Of a stretch of 64,000 nucleotides of DNA, positions 1 through 12,617 are shown piece after piece; within the stretch, counting starts at the first letter, position 1, and each line of letters starts with the position of its first letter. The notes below the pieces were generated by a model. The model made no database searches. It was not told the DNA's origin and saw only the letters and a list, made by a program, of their open reading frames with translations. The stretch covers positions 27,761,546 to 27,825,545 of the forward strand of contig NC_050469.1 in assembly GCF_013373865.1 (NCBI RefSeq), in the 5' to 3' direction. The position numbers and the translations under genes were made by a program. The stretch is from Monomorium pharaonis. Lineage: Eukaryota; Arthropoda; Insecta; Hymenoptera; Formicidae.

Positions 1-963
1 AATACATTGTCTTTAGAGATATTTGGACGATATTTTATAATTTTATGTACGAATAATATTTGACTGTTGCTAGAAAGATCTAGAATATGTACGATATCTT
101 GTTGTTTGATATCAAATTAATTATGCGATCTAGATTTCGACACGCATCTAATTTGAAAATTATGATTGCACCACATTAATTATTAGCGACAAAATATAAT
201 AATCAGCGACAATATTTTTATGCTATCCAGAGGTTGGATTTAGGCGCACATTGTGAAACTATGCTTTTCTCACCAATTCTAAAAAAAGACTGCCCTAAAA
301 AAGAGTCTAAGAGGAGAAGAAAGTCAGAACGTAGATAATACCACTTCTGGTGGGAAGAGCCGAAACGTCGCAAAGCATAGGTCGAGAGTAACCTCATCGA
401 CCAACTTTCATTTTTATTGGTCCATGACTTGACGCGTCGCCTAGAATTCCGAACGAAAAAAAGAGCAGCGTAAAAGTTTCTACATGGGCGTAGCGATACA
501 TTTTTCTCTGCTTTCTTTCACCCTGGTACCCTGTTTTTTTTTCTCTCACCCCCCTTCTTTCCTATTTTTTTTTTCCCTCATAGAACCTGCCACCGAAGTA
601 CCAGCCACCTGCTGAGAAAAGTACTTCGTGACCGTTCGATGGTTGCGTCAGGAGAAGGCGCAGTTATTTGCATCATCCATCAGTCGAAAAAAAAAGAGAT
701 CACATAAGGCAAAGAGGGTGGTGGTGCGAAGGGGCAAGGATGGAGACCGGGAGACGGCGGGCGAGAACGAAGAAATAAAAGTAGAACGGTTAGGGGTACC
801 TACGCTCGCTCCCGATTCCCCGGGGGATTCGCCCGCATTGTTGGCGTCCACGGTGATATTTTATTGGGTTTATGACGTCATTAATCTGATCGCAAGACCC
901 GCCCACGGCCTTAATCGTGACGCATCTGAATCCAGTGGACACGGCGCGACCCATGCTGCGTAT
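1..963. other. Non-coding stretch, AT-rich then mixed
   Basis: I see no convincing gene here. The first 300 bases are AT-rich. A pyrimidine-rich tract with long T and C runs lies at about 531-583. Open frames around 628-1068 run into the AC microsatellite and read as low-complexity Arg/Ser/Thr-rich sequence, so I do not treat them as coding. Confidence 0.6.
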
Positions 964-985
964 ACACACACACACACACACACAC
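964..985. repeat. (AC)11 microsatellite
   Basis: An uninterrupted AC dinucleotide run of 22 bases. It produces Thr-His repeats in the overlapping frames, which shows that those frames are not real protein. Confidence 0.97.
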
Positions 986-2655
986 TGTCTCTACCTGCGT
1001 TGTCATCTCGGGAATTTTCGGGCCGGCGGAGGCCGCGGATCTCGGCCGAGATACTCTCGAATGCGTAAATTATCGGTTTTATGGGCTTACCGTGCTCTCC
1101 TTCCACTTTCGTGAATTTAACGAGCGACTTTAAGTGCGTAGCATCAAGGTTCACGGCGCGATATAAATTGATCGTGATCACTGAATGCGTCTATAAATTA
1201 ATTAACATAACGTATAGTTTAAAAAAAATAAAGTTAATTAACGTAGAGACTAAAAGTAATTAGTAAAATGTGGTATGTTTCACACGTACACGTAAAATTA
1301 AATTTTACAGATTAATTGAAATCTTCATTAAATCATTTACTTCGACCATCTAATATAAATCCATAAATTTACATTTCGTTGAATTCTTTGCTAGAGATTG
1401 TTCTGAGTTACTCTCATGCATTTGACAATGACATAGGACGAGGAACGCGCAATGTTACGAGAAGCAATCGCGTCGATTGGAATCGCGTGAATTTCGTGTG
1501 TGGTGAGGTCATGTTGATTGCTCGATTCTTGGCACGATGCGTGCGATACGTACATACGGTTTCACGCGACGTTTCGTAAAACGCGATTCATCGGCATTAT
1601 GCTCTCTTACAAGGGGGCTTCCTTTATGATCTGAAATGTACAAAGGGTACAGAGGCCAAACATCGCGCGTAGACGTGCTCGCCTATGTTGTACCAAGACC
1701 CACAACGCTATACACCGGGCCTGTTTGGCCGATCACAATACGAAATTAAGATAGCGATCGACACCGCACGATATCGTCGACGCAGTCTGACGGGAACCGG
1801 CCGAAATAACTAAACAGCCGATAAATCGCGTTGCGAAACGCGTTCTTGTTGCGGGACACCCTACAGATCGCATCGAGCGCATAAGTAAGCGCATTCAGAA
1901 CGGTCTATCGCCGCCAGGAAACGGATTGTCATCCGCGATTGGGGGAAAAACTGATTTTATTTGAAAAATGAGACTGCGGGATAGTCGTCGGGTAACGATC
2001 GGCGGGCGCAGATAGTCGTTTGCGCATTATTTTTTTCACGCCACGGAGGATCGTGTTTGACGAGTAATCGCCGATGTCGGGTTCTATTGTGCGTTAATCG
2101 TTCCGTTTGGAGATAGATGTAACAGAAACTTTCGTCATTGAAAGTATGTGTATGTGTGTGTTTGAGCAAAGCGTAAGGCGATCTGTTTTCTTCACTTCGA
2201 AAAAGAAGACATCTCGCGAAGTTGAAGATGGAAAATACGAGACAATCGGAGAGCTTTTGGAAAAGATTGATCTGTGAAGTATGCTATCGGATTAATAGAT
2301 CGTTGTCACTGTGAAGACGTTACGTCGATCGCAACGTCTGAAGATGTATTTTATGGGAAAGATTCGTGCCTGCTCCCACGCATATCGCTGCATGAAATAA
2401 ATCTTCGGCATAATTCTCACTGTGTCGGGTCTCTGAAAACCGCTTTCTGCGCCAGATATACGCGGCTCAAGACGTAACGCCCTCGATGATCGATCGATGT
2501 TTCGATTCTTAGTCAAGAAACGAGACTTCCTTTCGTTCCACGGCTCTGAATCAGCAAATCCTTTGATACGCCACACACTGGCGGCAGCTGCCGCGTCCGA
2601 TCTTTACATTATTTCGTACTCGTCAGGCGCAACATGAGTGTGGCGGATGCAGGTA
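986..2655. other. Non-coding, no feature recognised
   Basis: Alternating AT-rich (about 1180-1400) and CpG-rich sequence with short open frames only. A short TG-rich patch is at about 2144-2160. No tRNA, rRNA or paired splice signals with a convincing reading frame were found. Confidence 0.55.
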
Positions 2656-2975
2656 TACAAGGTGTTCGATTCTGCAACGCGCGACCGCGCGAGAGTGCGT
2701 AATTTGATTTGCCATCGCGAGCGAAATATATATTAAAAATAAATAAAAAAAATCGAAACGGTTTTGCATTTCCGTTTGATTTACCGTCGGGATACGCGCG
2801 CGTACGAGTAGCAATTTATGATCGTTCGGTGAGCTGAACGCGCGTGAAAGCGAAATTTCGTCACGCTTCGGAAAAGTCATAAAACCTAGGAAATGCGAGG
2901 TCGTACGTCGCTTAAATTATTTGAGATGCCATGCGGGAAGATGCCTGCGTAGCAAAAGTTGTCAGACACCCCGTA
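2656..2975. mobile_element. Degenerate TA-flanked MITE-like element
   Basis: The two ends form imperfect terminal inverted repeats: TACAAGGTGTTCGA at the left matches the complement of the right end, TACGGGGTGTCTGA, at 10 of 14 positions. Both ends are bordered by a TA dinucleotide (2654-2655 and 2976-2977), as expected for target-site duplications of Tc1/mariner-type elements. The 320 bp interior holds no transposase frame. The ends resemble those of the clearer element at 13171-13645, so the two could belong to related families. The repeat is degenerate and chance cannot be excluded. Confidence 0.35.
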
Positions 2976-3591
2976 TATGCGCGGCATCAGATATGCCTGC
3001 CGTAATATAATGTCCGTGGCGAGATACTTTACACCGCGCGCTTTTGGCGAACGATGAATGCTTCACGCGTTTCTCCGAGGGGGAGGTAACGAAGACGAAC
3101 ATGAATAGATCTCATAGAAAATGTGACAAGCCTAATCTAATCAATGTAAATGAGAAAGATATCCGGTTGTACGGTAAAACTATTTTAAAATCACGAGAGG
3201 TGAAACGTCCATAATAAATTTCAAAACCAATACATATCGGGCCTTACGCTAAATAATATGTGCGTTGCGTAAATTGCATTGCGGAGAATTTTTTAGAAAA
3301 TGTGCGTGCATGCGTGCAAAAAATTGTGACTCTACTTTAGAGTCTCTGTAGATTTCCAGGATAAATGTCAAATTAGCACGCAGAAAATAATTTACCAAAA
3401 TGAATTAAAAAATCATCACAAATTTACTAAATTATTTAAATATCAAATTTTTACAAATTTATTCATATTTATTCATATTTAACGATTCTTTGATTCTTGA
3501 TCAAGAGCTTATTTAAAGCTTTTCACAGTTGTTGAAAATTTGCCTTTTTTAAAAGGGGGAAATAGTGAGACTTGTGCAAAATTTCTCTTGA
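2976..3591. other. Non-coding, AT-rich
   Basis: Mostly AT-rich. A stop-bounded + strand frame of about 60 codons runs from about 3011 to 3204 without an early ATG or good splice signals. Nothing else is seen. Short direct repeats of ATTCATATTT lie at about 3460-3480. Confidence 0.5.
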
Positions 3592-4134
3592 TTCGCGAAA
3601 GACGGAAACACAGGTCGGAAACGGGGATTACGTTACGGCCGGCTTCGTACAGTCCGATTTTCGATAGCGCACCGTACACGTGGAAAGTATCTTTTACAGC
3701 GGCGCAAGACCGGTGTACCGGTCCGTGAGCGGGCACTTCTCACGGATCCAACGTGGTGTGTACGTATAGACGGTCGCCCCCGGTACGACCCCGGAACATA
3801 CGATTCGTATTGTGCGCGATCGCGGAACGAACGATCGCTACACGATCTCCCGCTGCTAGATCCCGCCAGATCGCTGATCCGCCGGTACAGCGATCTATTG
3901 ATCGCGAACAACGCTCCACACACGGGGCACCGGCTGTACCTACGGCCGCACATCGATATGACTACGTTTCCATCGATGCGGAAGTCGATGTCTCGCGTCG
4001 AAAACGGACGGTACGCGGCGCGCCCGCGAAGGAGAGAGGAACGCGTAATTGGCGAACAGCACTGGATCCTACAATACGGTTGCAAGATGATGCCGTGGCC
4101 TCGCACGAGACTTCGGAATTTATTATCTCATTAA
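3592..4134 (+). CDS. Candidate open frame, 180 codons, no homolog recognised
   Basis: A stop-to-stop + strand frame covers about 180 codons and ends in TAA at 4132-4134. A good-looking 3' splice site (pyrimidines then ACAG) ends at 3699, so if real this could be a terminal exon from 3700 with 144 residues. The first in-frame ATG is late, at 3958. I recognise no domain. The product would be Arg-rich with no obvious signal peptide or membrane helix. Against it, another + frame and a - frame are also open for 140-157 codons over the same bases. That points to stop-poor CpG-rich composition rather than selection. I regard coding status as unlikely but worth a similarity search. Confidence 0.12.
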   Translation, partial: FAKDGNTGRKRGLRYGRLRTVRFSIAHRTRGKYLLQRRKTGVPVRERALLTDPTWCVRIDGRPRYDPGTYDSYCARSRNERSLHDLPLLDPARSLIRRYSDLLIANNAPHTGHRLYLRPHIDMTTFPSMRKSMSRVENGRYAARPRRREERVIGEQHWILQYGCKMMPWPRTRLRNLLSH

Positions 4135-5350
4135 GAGATTTGTTCCCATTCTATTCGTACGGTTGATGAAATAATTCTAGCGTAAGTTTGGTAACAGCAT
4201 ATCTTACCGCACATATGAAACTATTATTTGGCGTTGAAGATTTATATGGATATTGACGATATTATGCATAATTATGCACAAAGTGATTTTTAATTCAATT
4301 AATCTTAGGGAAGGAATTGAAAATATGTATGTATATATTTGTCCCGCGTGTGTTCTATAAAAATATAAAATAATGCAAATACCGCATTTAAAATAATATT
4401 TAAGAAACTCTTGCAATACAATATATATTAATACAATTCTGCATAGCGTATCAAAGCTACCAGCCGTGTATTATATTCGCGATAGCATTGCGATACTCCA
4501 GCAATTCCACATTTCATCATTTCGGTATTTCCTACGGCCGTGCGATGAGCAGCGGTTGTAATGCCCGCGCATCGATGGAACCCTGAAATTAACACTACAT
4601 CGAAATACATATCTCATAACTACCAGACTTTATTCGTTTCCGCTAGACCTCCGCTCTCGAAAGAGCGCCGCGGCTTTGGTGAAGATTTAAGGTCTAATGC
4701 TCACGACGGCGGGCGCATTAAAATTTTTCGCGAAACGACGCGAGCGAGGCATGCCTCGCCGCACGCGGGTCAAGAGGAAACATCCGTAATTGGCATTCTC
4801 TGCACGGTTCCGCGGGCGGCGGTTCATCGGCTGACGGTAACCCGGTGCGATATGCCGATTGTGGCAACGGCCAACGTCATCGTATCGGAACGAGAGCATT
4901 GAAACGCTGCTCCCGCGTCGATACACGCCGCGTTTCTTGCGTACCGGTACCTCGCGTCCGCCGCTGCGCGCTTGATATCCCCATAAAGCTTTGGTTAATC
5001 CGCGTTACGCGCCAATTAAATATTTCTGCGTTTCTGCACGGAAGGGTCATCGCGGGAGTCGTGCCCCGCAATCTTGAACCCGGACCGCGAATTCTGCGCA
5101 TACTCGCTCTTGTCGTATACGCATGCGCCGACTGCCCCGTGGGTTGCGTTGCGTGCGGAGGAACAATTAGACGCGCTCCCTCCGTTCCTAGATCTCGAGG
5201 AATCTCCTTTTCTCGGAAGGATTATTCCTATCGGAACCCAGCGCATGTTTCCGCGAGAATAGACGGATGGAATTTTCTGCCATTATCCGGCGTCGTTTTT
5301 CAGTTGAGACGGCGAACAATATCGATCTCCCGTTTCATTAGACTTACGTA
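4135..5350. other. AT-rich then CpG-rich non-coding DNA
   Basis: 4135-4560 is AT-rich. 4560-5350 is CpG-rich and stop-poor with several overlapping frames, none with a recognisable domain or paired splice signals. I see no gene. Confidence 0.5.
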
Positions 5351-6337
5351 ATACGTATCAAACCGCATGGCATAACTAAAATCAGATATTGCGTACAGCT
5401 GCGTACATTTTACAACACATTTCTTAATCTTCGATCATAACGCGAATTTAGATCGTATAATTAAACTGATGTATAAGAGCCTTAATAATATCTGAAAGCG
5501 TAGTCTCGATTCTTTAATATTCTCTATCAGTTTGAGTCTTAGATATTGGTAATACTTTAACGATTGCATACATGCAACGTTTGAATATTTGGCGAAGAAA
5601 AAAATATAGTCTAAACGTAGCAGTATGCGGTTGTGAATATTTGCAATGCGAGAATATTATTTACAATTATTAGTTTAATTCTTCAATTTTTATCAGTAAA
5701 TAGGATCATGACAATATATATCAAGAACACAAAGTGATAATGTTCGAATGTAGCCTGAATTGAATATAAAAAAATACCTAATATTACACTAGCTATATAA
5801 TATTTTCTTCTTAGAAATGTAGGGTAAAGGCAGGTAATATAGAATTTTGCGATACCTGTTTTTAAATTAATGTTACTCCAATATAAAGTACATTGAGACT
5901 TTTAATATATATAGACCTATTAAAAACATGTTAGTCCTATATTGTCCAATTAGTGAAAGTTTTCAAAATTAAAATCCATCTTCTTTTGAAGTCTCTCCAT
6001 ATCAATAGAGAAGTTAAAAATTACGGTTAAACAGCATAACTTATATCACATTATTTATATCACATTATTGAAAGCAATTATATGAAATATACTTAAAAAA
6101 CTTACTTTGAGCTTATGGGAACACAATTAAGACAATACTGTGATATCTCCAGAAGCAATATTGCTAATTTATTAATAAATTCTCAATAATCTTTTTTATT
6201 ATTTTTGGGGATTGTGTATAAAATAGTTCTCATATTTGTAAACGAATAAATAATTATTATACCAGTAACACTTTAAAAGGAGCTTTTGTAAAAGAAATTA
6301 TATGAAGCAAACAGAACAAATGCAAAAAGAAAGCAAT
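5351..6337. other. AT-rich non-coding block
   Basis: About 1 kb of AT-rich sequence without open frames. It includes a short direct repeat of TATATCACATTAT at about 6051-6067. Nothing else is seen. Confidence 0.65.
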
Positions 6338-6358
6338 TGTGTGTGTGTGTGTGTGTGT
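6338..6358. repeat. (TG)10 microsatellite
   Basis: An uninterrupted TG dinucleotide run of 21 bases. Confidence 0.97.
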
Positions 6359-9060
6359 AGACCGGGGTTAATGAGTTTGCCGTCGTCTGTCATGAATAGT
6401 GGTACAAACGCTGTTGCCTTTTAAAATAGGCACGTATATACCCTACAAGTTATACTATCGTATCGTACGTGGTTTCCTGAATGCATCCCCATTGGTTGCG
6501 ACGATCTTCGGCATGAATTGCCCGCTGGAAGGGGGCAAAGAGCAAACCACTCGCCGGCAAGATGGCGTCTGTTCTAAATTCAAAACAAGGCGCTGCTTAG
6601 CATATACATATCCCGGACTCGGCTGCAGCGCGCACGCTATGACATTCGCAATTCAAATCGTACATTTCTATTACCATTTTAATTCAAGGGCACTCGGCCG
6701 CGCCGCGCGCGTGTACCTCCGCGTTGCCGGTGCACCGAGGATCATGACATGCACGCACTTGAACCATAAGACCGTTCGGCTCGATATCATCCCTATCGCA
6801 ATTGTTGCGCAGCTACGATTGTGACGCTCTTAATTCTGTGTGATTTACTGTTATTTGTAAATGGCAAAATTGTTGGGGCAATTGCTTGTAAACGTACAAC
6901 ATTGATTAACATTCAATCTTTAAATTTTTGCACCAATTTTTTGTTACAGTTTTATTAATATATTTAAAAACTTGATTAAACTTGTAATGCTATTCTTTCA
7001 TTAAAGTTGAAAGTATTAGGAAGTATTAGAAATGGATTTACAAATGAATGAAGAGCAAACAAAAATTAAATAATTTTTAAACTGCTAAAAGAACTGTGTT
7101 TAAATTTTACACAGATACTTAAACATAATAAACCAAATAAGAACAAATATAAAATTTGTTTTATATGACACATACATTCTTAACAGTATCCATTGCTTTA
7201 TAACTGTAATGTTTTTTTATTTTTTTTTATTTTTTTTTTACAAGAAGGAAGATAATAAATTTATAAGAAGAAACCAATAAGAACGAATTTAACAAACCTG
7301 ACGTATTTTTAAAAAATGTAATAGAATTATCTATAAATTAAAAGCAGTTTGTTTTGTCAACGTATTAGAGGCCTGTTGGATCGTGATTTCTTTCTCGAAT
7401 CACCCCTATCGAACATCTGGCAAAAACCCTTTTAGATGCGGCCAGGGATTTGTACCAACGAAAACTGACTCGTTGCCGCGAATTTATGTGTGCCGTCAGA
7501 TTAAGGGACGAAGTCCCTTTTCTTTTCTTTTCTTCTCCATCGAGGCGCCCGCTATTGTACCACTTCCGTGTATTCGGTTACGCATAACGAGATCCTCGGG
7601 ATTTCATGGGGATCGAAACGATCGCTACTTTGTACTAATGACCGACTACGTTTAAGAAAATATGTACGACAGATGTTCAGTCCACTTTTCTTGACACGTC
7701 AGGTAAAGTTCATCCGTGATAGGTTTTTCACATTTCTCAGTTAAACATTATTTTCTTTTATTGTGAAGTGTGGAAATTAAACGTTACTTATAGTAATATA
7801 TTTATTTTATTAAAACTTAATTCCGATATTTATTTGCCATAAAGTATGATTAACTTGAATACTTGATTATTAAAATTAAAACTAATATAGTACTATTCTG
7901 TCACATTTCTGTGTATCTTTAAAGATCATATTAATAATAGTTTCAACGTAATTGTAACTCTGTGTTGTGCATCATACTGGTGTGAGTAACGTATTAACTT
8001 TTATTAAGCAAATAGAACTACATAGAAAATTATATTAAATATTTATATAATATGAACAATAACAATCGATAAGAAATTTAAATTAATAGAATATAAGGAT
8101 CATAGAAATATGTTTTACAAAAATTTTTTGTCTTAGAATGAACAATTTAATTAGATTTATAATGAAAATTTTTATAATGAATAAAATAGATTTATTTTTT
8201 ATTTTAATTTTTCATAATATTTTTTTTATTGACAATTTGGTTTTATGTTATTTAAAATATGTTTAATAATGAAATTTTATTTTGAACATTTTATTTAATT
8301 TGTTTTTTACTACAAAATTTATGTAACGTTTTAATGTAGGTCTTTATATGTATTTTGAAAGGAAAAAAATACGTAAAAGGAATAACGTATTAACATGTAT
8401 TAACATACGTCAAACATGCAGAGGAAATAATAATATCCAAAGACAGATAATGGCTTTCGAATCCTGTTCCATGCTTAAGGCGTTGCATGGCAGGACGGAT
8501 AAAAATTGTTCTGTTTTTCGCAGAACGCATGAATTACTTATTCTCGATAGACGTGTCGTTATTATCGTCGCTATAGAAATCATCTGTTTTCGCTTGATGC
8601 TAGTTACGTAGTCGCAATTATCTCTGCACTGTAATCGCGAGTGCAATGACGTAACCAGAGCGTGACTGACGCGGCCTTAAAGACATTAAATACGTGTTTC
8701 CCCGCGATTTCCTTTTTCTTTTGCATTCAACGTATTTCTTAGCTGTAGTCTTCATTTTCTTGGAAACTTGTCGAACAATTTTGTAATTAAGTAAAGAAAG
8801 GTTTTTTATACAATATTATTTATAAAATATATATAACAATTGACTAAAGTTGAAATGCATTGACTGATATCATTGTGGAAGTTGGCAAGTTCATTATTTG
8901 TGCAGATATAATACATTCGTTCTTTTATCTCCAAGTTGCAAAATATAGTAACACGTGTGGACTACCTTTTAAGTACTAATACAAATTTATATTCACTTAA
9001 CTTTAAATATATTATGGATACGTTTATATGGTTTCGGAGAATATCGGCTCTCATCTAAAT
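6359..9060. other. Mainly AT-rich non-coding DNA
   Basis: A moderately GC-rich piece at about 6400-6830 is followed by AT-rich DNA to about 9060, interrupted by short mixed pieces at 7380-7650 and 8400-8700. T-rich runs separated by single A bases lie at about 7207-7240. The frames present are short and unconvincing. Confidence 0.6.
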
Positions 9061-10632
9061 CGAATTCTCGCACCTGTGAAATGAACTAATCGTAAATCTT
9101 AAGAACCTAGAACCTACACCCTAGATTCAGATAAATCAGAGCGCGTCTCTATCCTTTCGAAAAAGCTATACCAAGGGCGCGGGAGAGAAAGGTGGTAATA
9201 TATTGACTCGAGATGACCAGCTCGTTCCAGCTCCGAACGGTGAATGATCGTTTCGCATTCTTGGCTACTCGTCGCGAGTCGGCCGAGTTGAGAAAAAGAA
9301 AAAGGATCCAAAGAGCGCGGGCGAGGGTGAAAGACAAAGGGGGGGGGGGTGGAGAGGAGAGGAGTGAATCGAGAAGAAATATGTAGAGAGGGTCCGGGGA
9401 GCAGCACTTGAAGGTGTCACTCGGCGCATTCACGGAAACCCAAAACATCTATTCTCGAGCGGGGCGGACAATGACGGACCCGCTGACCATACCGGACCGT
9501 ATAATGGAGAGTCAGGAGCGCCCGTGGCCCATGGCCGCGCTCCCTCGATCCAGATCGAAGATAAATTTCGCATTTGTAGAGGATCGACCACGCGCGACCG
9601 ACGCGCCTGAAAGAAAGTAGGAGGATCCCGGCGAGTCCGCACTTCGGATCGACCGATTTTCTCGCGCGGGATCGGGTCACAATGACCGGTTGACGTTTCC
9701 TTTATCCCCCGATAATTGTCGCGTTCCTCGGACGACGCTTTCGCTCGGGGCATTCCCGGGACGACCGGGCGCCGATTTCACGGGATAAACGACGAACGAA
9801 TGGAAGAAATCGTCCCGAGAAGGGGCGAGAAGAAGAGAGTGAGGCGGTCCTAAGTGGTGCGCGGCGGGTCGTTCGCGCACCTGGACCGCGCGCGATATCC
9901 CGCGCGGTATCGCGATCTTTTACAGCTACTCGCGCGAGATCGCGCGCGCGGCGGCCAAATATTATTTCGAGCCGAGCGATACGAGCGAGCGCGCGTGGTA
10001 GAAACGCGCAGGTAGAAATGTGCTCGCGGGTGCGGACGCGCGCACGGCGTTACGATAATATTTTCTCTCGAAATAGAGGCTACTTACGATGCACTTGCCT
10101 CCGACGTGTGTGGTCCACGTCTGCCGTAAGTGTTCTTTATGTATGAAAAAAAAAAGGGGGGGAGGAGAGACAGTTCGCGCGAGAAGATGGTACTTGTCGG
10201 CCGTACAAATTTGTTAGCGCGATCGAGAGCCTCGCGAAGAGTATCACGAATATGTCGTGTCTAGAGACCGTGTCATTCCAGCTCGATGTTTCGCTTAATT
10301 CAGCTCCCTCGTGCGTCGAACCACTCGCGATTTAGCAAGCAGAAAGCTATCTCGATTTACGGCAATTATCCGAAAGTGTTTTCCGTCCCGTCCCGGGATG
10401 CGATCTCTCATTCAATCAGCGGACCGATTTTCGCTTCGAATCTCATTATGCGAAAGACCATTCGAACGCTACCACGTTTTCGCGAAATCGTAACAGAATT
10501 CTATCTCGATGTCGACATCGTGCGAAACAGACACGTATACGTTCGCGACTGTGAATGAGAGGAGCGAGCGAACGAGTAACCGAATGGGGTCGAACGAAGA
10601 GTATGTGAAAGATTGGAGGAACAAAAGAAAAA
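9061..10632. other. CpG-rich block with an 11-base G run
   Basis: A CpG-rich block with many overlapping open frames on both strands and no recognisable domain. A run of 11 G lies at 9339-9349, next to purine-rich sequence. A 33-base segment at 10088-10120 is bracketed by splice-like motifs on both strands (discussed under rejected items). No promoter could be assigned. Confidence 0.5.
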
Positions 10633-10664
10633 TCAGTCAGTCAGTCAGTCAGTCAGTCAGTCAG
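10633..10664. repeat. (TCAG)8 tetranucleotide repeat
   Basis: Eight perfect TCAG units. Confidence 0.97.
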
Positions 10665-11082
10665 ACGTTGTACGCGTTAACCTCAGCGCGGAATAATCCA
10701 CGCGTGTAACTCCACGCGCCGTGTTAATGCAAGCCTTTACGTACGCACGCACGCGCTGCAATGTTAATTGGAATTACATATGTGTGGTCACACGCGAGAA
10801 CGCCTGATCTTGAGAGAGCCGGCCTGGCCGGCTTGGCCGCGCGCCGTGATGTATGCGCCGTGCCGAGGCAATAGACAAGGACGGGCCGTCCTCTCACTCG
10901 CAAAGTGATCATCTTCGGCTTCAGGATACACCATACTCCACGAGCGCGATCCTCCTCCGCGCGACGTACGTACGTACGTGGACGCGATCGCAGATCGCCG
11001 GACTCCTTTTCCCCGAACGCGGCCGAGCCGAGAGATCCCAGCGTGGGATAGGATTTCCTCGAGCGTACGCGTGGCGACTCGA
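10665..11082. other. CpG-rich non-coding DNA with (ACGT)4
   Basis: CpG-rich sequence with a self-complementary ACGT repeat at about 10964-10979. Overlapping frames on both strands run into the GA tract that follows and look like composition artefacts. Confidence 0.5.
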
Positions 11083-11104
11083 AGAGAGAGAGAGAGAGAG
11101 AGAG
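11083..11104. repeat. (AG)11 microsatellite
   Basis: An uninterrupted AG run of 22 bases. GA tracts can bind GAGA-type factors in insects, but nothing beyond the repeat itself is visible here. Confidence 0.96.
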
Positions 11105-11967
11105 CGAGAGGGAGACCACGATCATTATTTACAGTCGGCATTTAGCCGTAAACGTGGCCATCCGATTATAACAAAGTTCCATTTGTTTGATACGAGGATC
11201 GTAGCTGACGTTAAGCGTGGGCCGCGCATTATGATGACCAGAGCTGTAAGATTGTTTTGTCTCGTCTACTCTTTACCGAGTGTTTTAACTCACGTAGGTT
11301 CGTATAGGAAGACAAATTTGAAGAGACAACATTTTTTTTATTAATACGCAACAAGATTGATCCCGTTATTTGTTACGATCAAAATGTGACCATGAAATTC
11401 CATAGTCCTTTCATGGGGGATACGGGATCAGGGGGAGGAGGGCAAAGAAATAGAAGTTACGAGAGAAATCTCAGAACAAACAGCGGCATTAATCGCTGTA
11501 CCTTAATTGGAACACATCGTTAGGCAAGGAGAGCGACAGAGGTGGATATCTCTCGTAATAGATCGTAGGCACAAAGCGCTCGATTGCGCCTTACAAGGAA
11601 GACGAGCGCAAGGTCGGCGTCGTGCGTACGTGTGCGTATGCATGCGCACGTACGCCTGTCGCAATTACTCCCACGTCACGGCGCATTGAAATCCCAGACG
11701 GCAGTAGTCAGCCTGCGTGCACGTAAACCGTGTGAGAAACATAGAAATATAGATAAAAAAGGAGGGAGGGAGAAGAAATGAATTGTAATCGGTATATATA
11801 TTGTTTCAAAGTGCTTTTTATTAAGTAATTCGATAAATTAATGAATATAGAACACACACAATTACATACAGTACAGTATACAAAGTGACGCAACCTGGAA
11901 AAAAAAACAATGAACCGAATATGTAAAATATAGTCTGGACTTTTTCAATTAACGACTCCTTTCACAG
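11105..11967. other. Non-coding, mixed then AT-rich
   Basis: Mixed sequence to about 11770, then AT-rich sequence that looks like intron upstream of the 3' splice site at 11966-11967. No gene is seen. Confidence 0.5.
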
Positions 11968-12091
11968 TTCCAACATCTTTGTCCGACACTATTTCGAGCG
12001 ATCTATTACAGCGTTTGATATTAAAGTAGAAAGTTCTGTAGAGGCCCTGATGTGCCTACTCGAGGTCGTACTTCGAAATTCCAGGCTGTAG
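11968..12091 (+). CDS. Candidate terminal exon, unknown protein
   Basis: A strong 3' splice site (pyrimidine-rich ACTCCTTTCACAG) ends at 11967. After one base, one + frame stays open for 40 codons to TAG at 12089-12091, and the adjacent frame in the first phase closes early. The peptide starts SNIFVRHYFERS and ends LEVVLRNSRL, with many codons of the RNY type. Entry would be phase 2. No similarity is recognised. No AATAAA is close downstream, because the sequence runs into an AT microsatellite. It could equally be a chance frame after a chance splice motif. Confidence 0.18.
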
Positions 12092-12183
12092 AATGAGAGA
12101 AGCGAAGAGAGGAAAATGAGTGAAGACGATAACATTACGCCCACCGCTTAAGATCAAGGCGATGTTCGATGAACGATCGATGT

Positions 12184-12186
<3 letters not shown>

Positions 12187-12234
<48 letters not shown>
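12187..12234. repeat. (AT)24 microsatellite
   Basis: An uninterrupted AT run of 48 bases, the longest simple repeat in the window. It is fully self-complementary and can form a cruciform. Confidence 0.98.
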
Positions 12235-12236
<2 letters not shown>

Positions 12237-12617
12237 CACCACGTTGCGCGTAATTTAATTTTGAGTCGCATTACGGCACGCATAATTGCGTAAAACGTAA
12301 TCTCGAGTGGATGTCGGAGCGAGCTCGATCGCGGGCATCTCCGACCTTTCGCGAGTCCCCTTTGAATGTATGAAAGATCGCAGAGAGTTGATCGAGTCGC
12401 TCTTACGCACGATGCCGATGGGAGCAAAATAGAGGGTAGGTGCGACTTTCCTCGATCGAGAGTAACCTTAATGTCCTCGCGCGTGCTCACGAGGATTACA
12501 TAACGCACGCCTATGAGGTAGACGTAGATGAGTCGACGTCGTCACCGCGGCGTGATGAAATCCGGTCGCGCGATAGCGTAGCGGCGTCTCTTGTGATCTT
12601 GAACTAACACCTTTCAG
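12235..12617. other. Non-coding, intron-like
   Basis: CpG-containing sequence ending in a good 3' splice site with a branch-point-like CTAAC about 10 bases before the AG. No open frame of interest was found. Confidence 0.45.

Noticed and set aside
628..1068. 146-codon + frame
   Set aside because: Passes through an AC microsatellite (Thr-His repeat), is Arg/Ser-rich throughout and has no flanking gene signals.
1847..1857. GACACCCTACA, like a MITE right end
   Set aside because: No matching left end found upstream and no TA duplication.
10088..10120. 33-base - strand micro-exon (TWTTHVGGKCI) between a CGGCAG acceptor and GTAAGT donor
   Set aside because: Splice-like motifs occur on both strands around the same bases, the pyrimidine tract is poor, and no partner exon in phase could be found.
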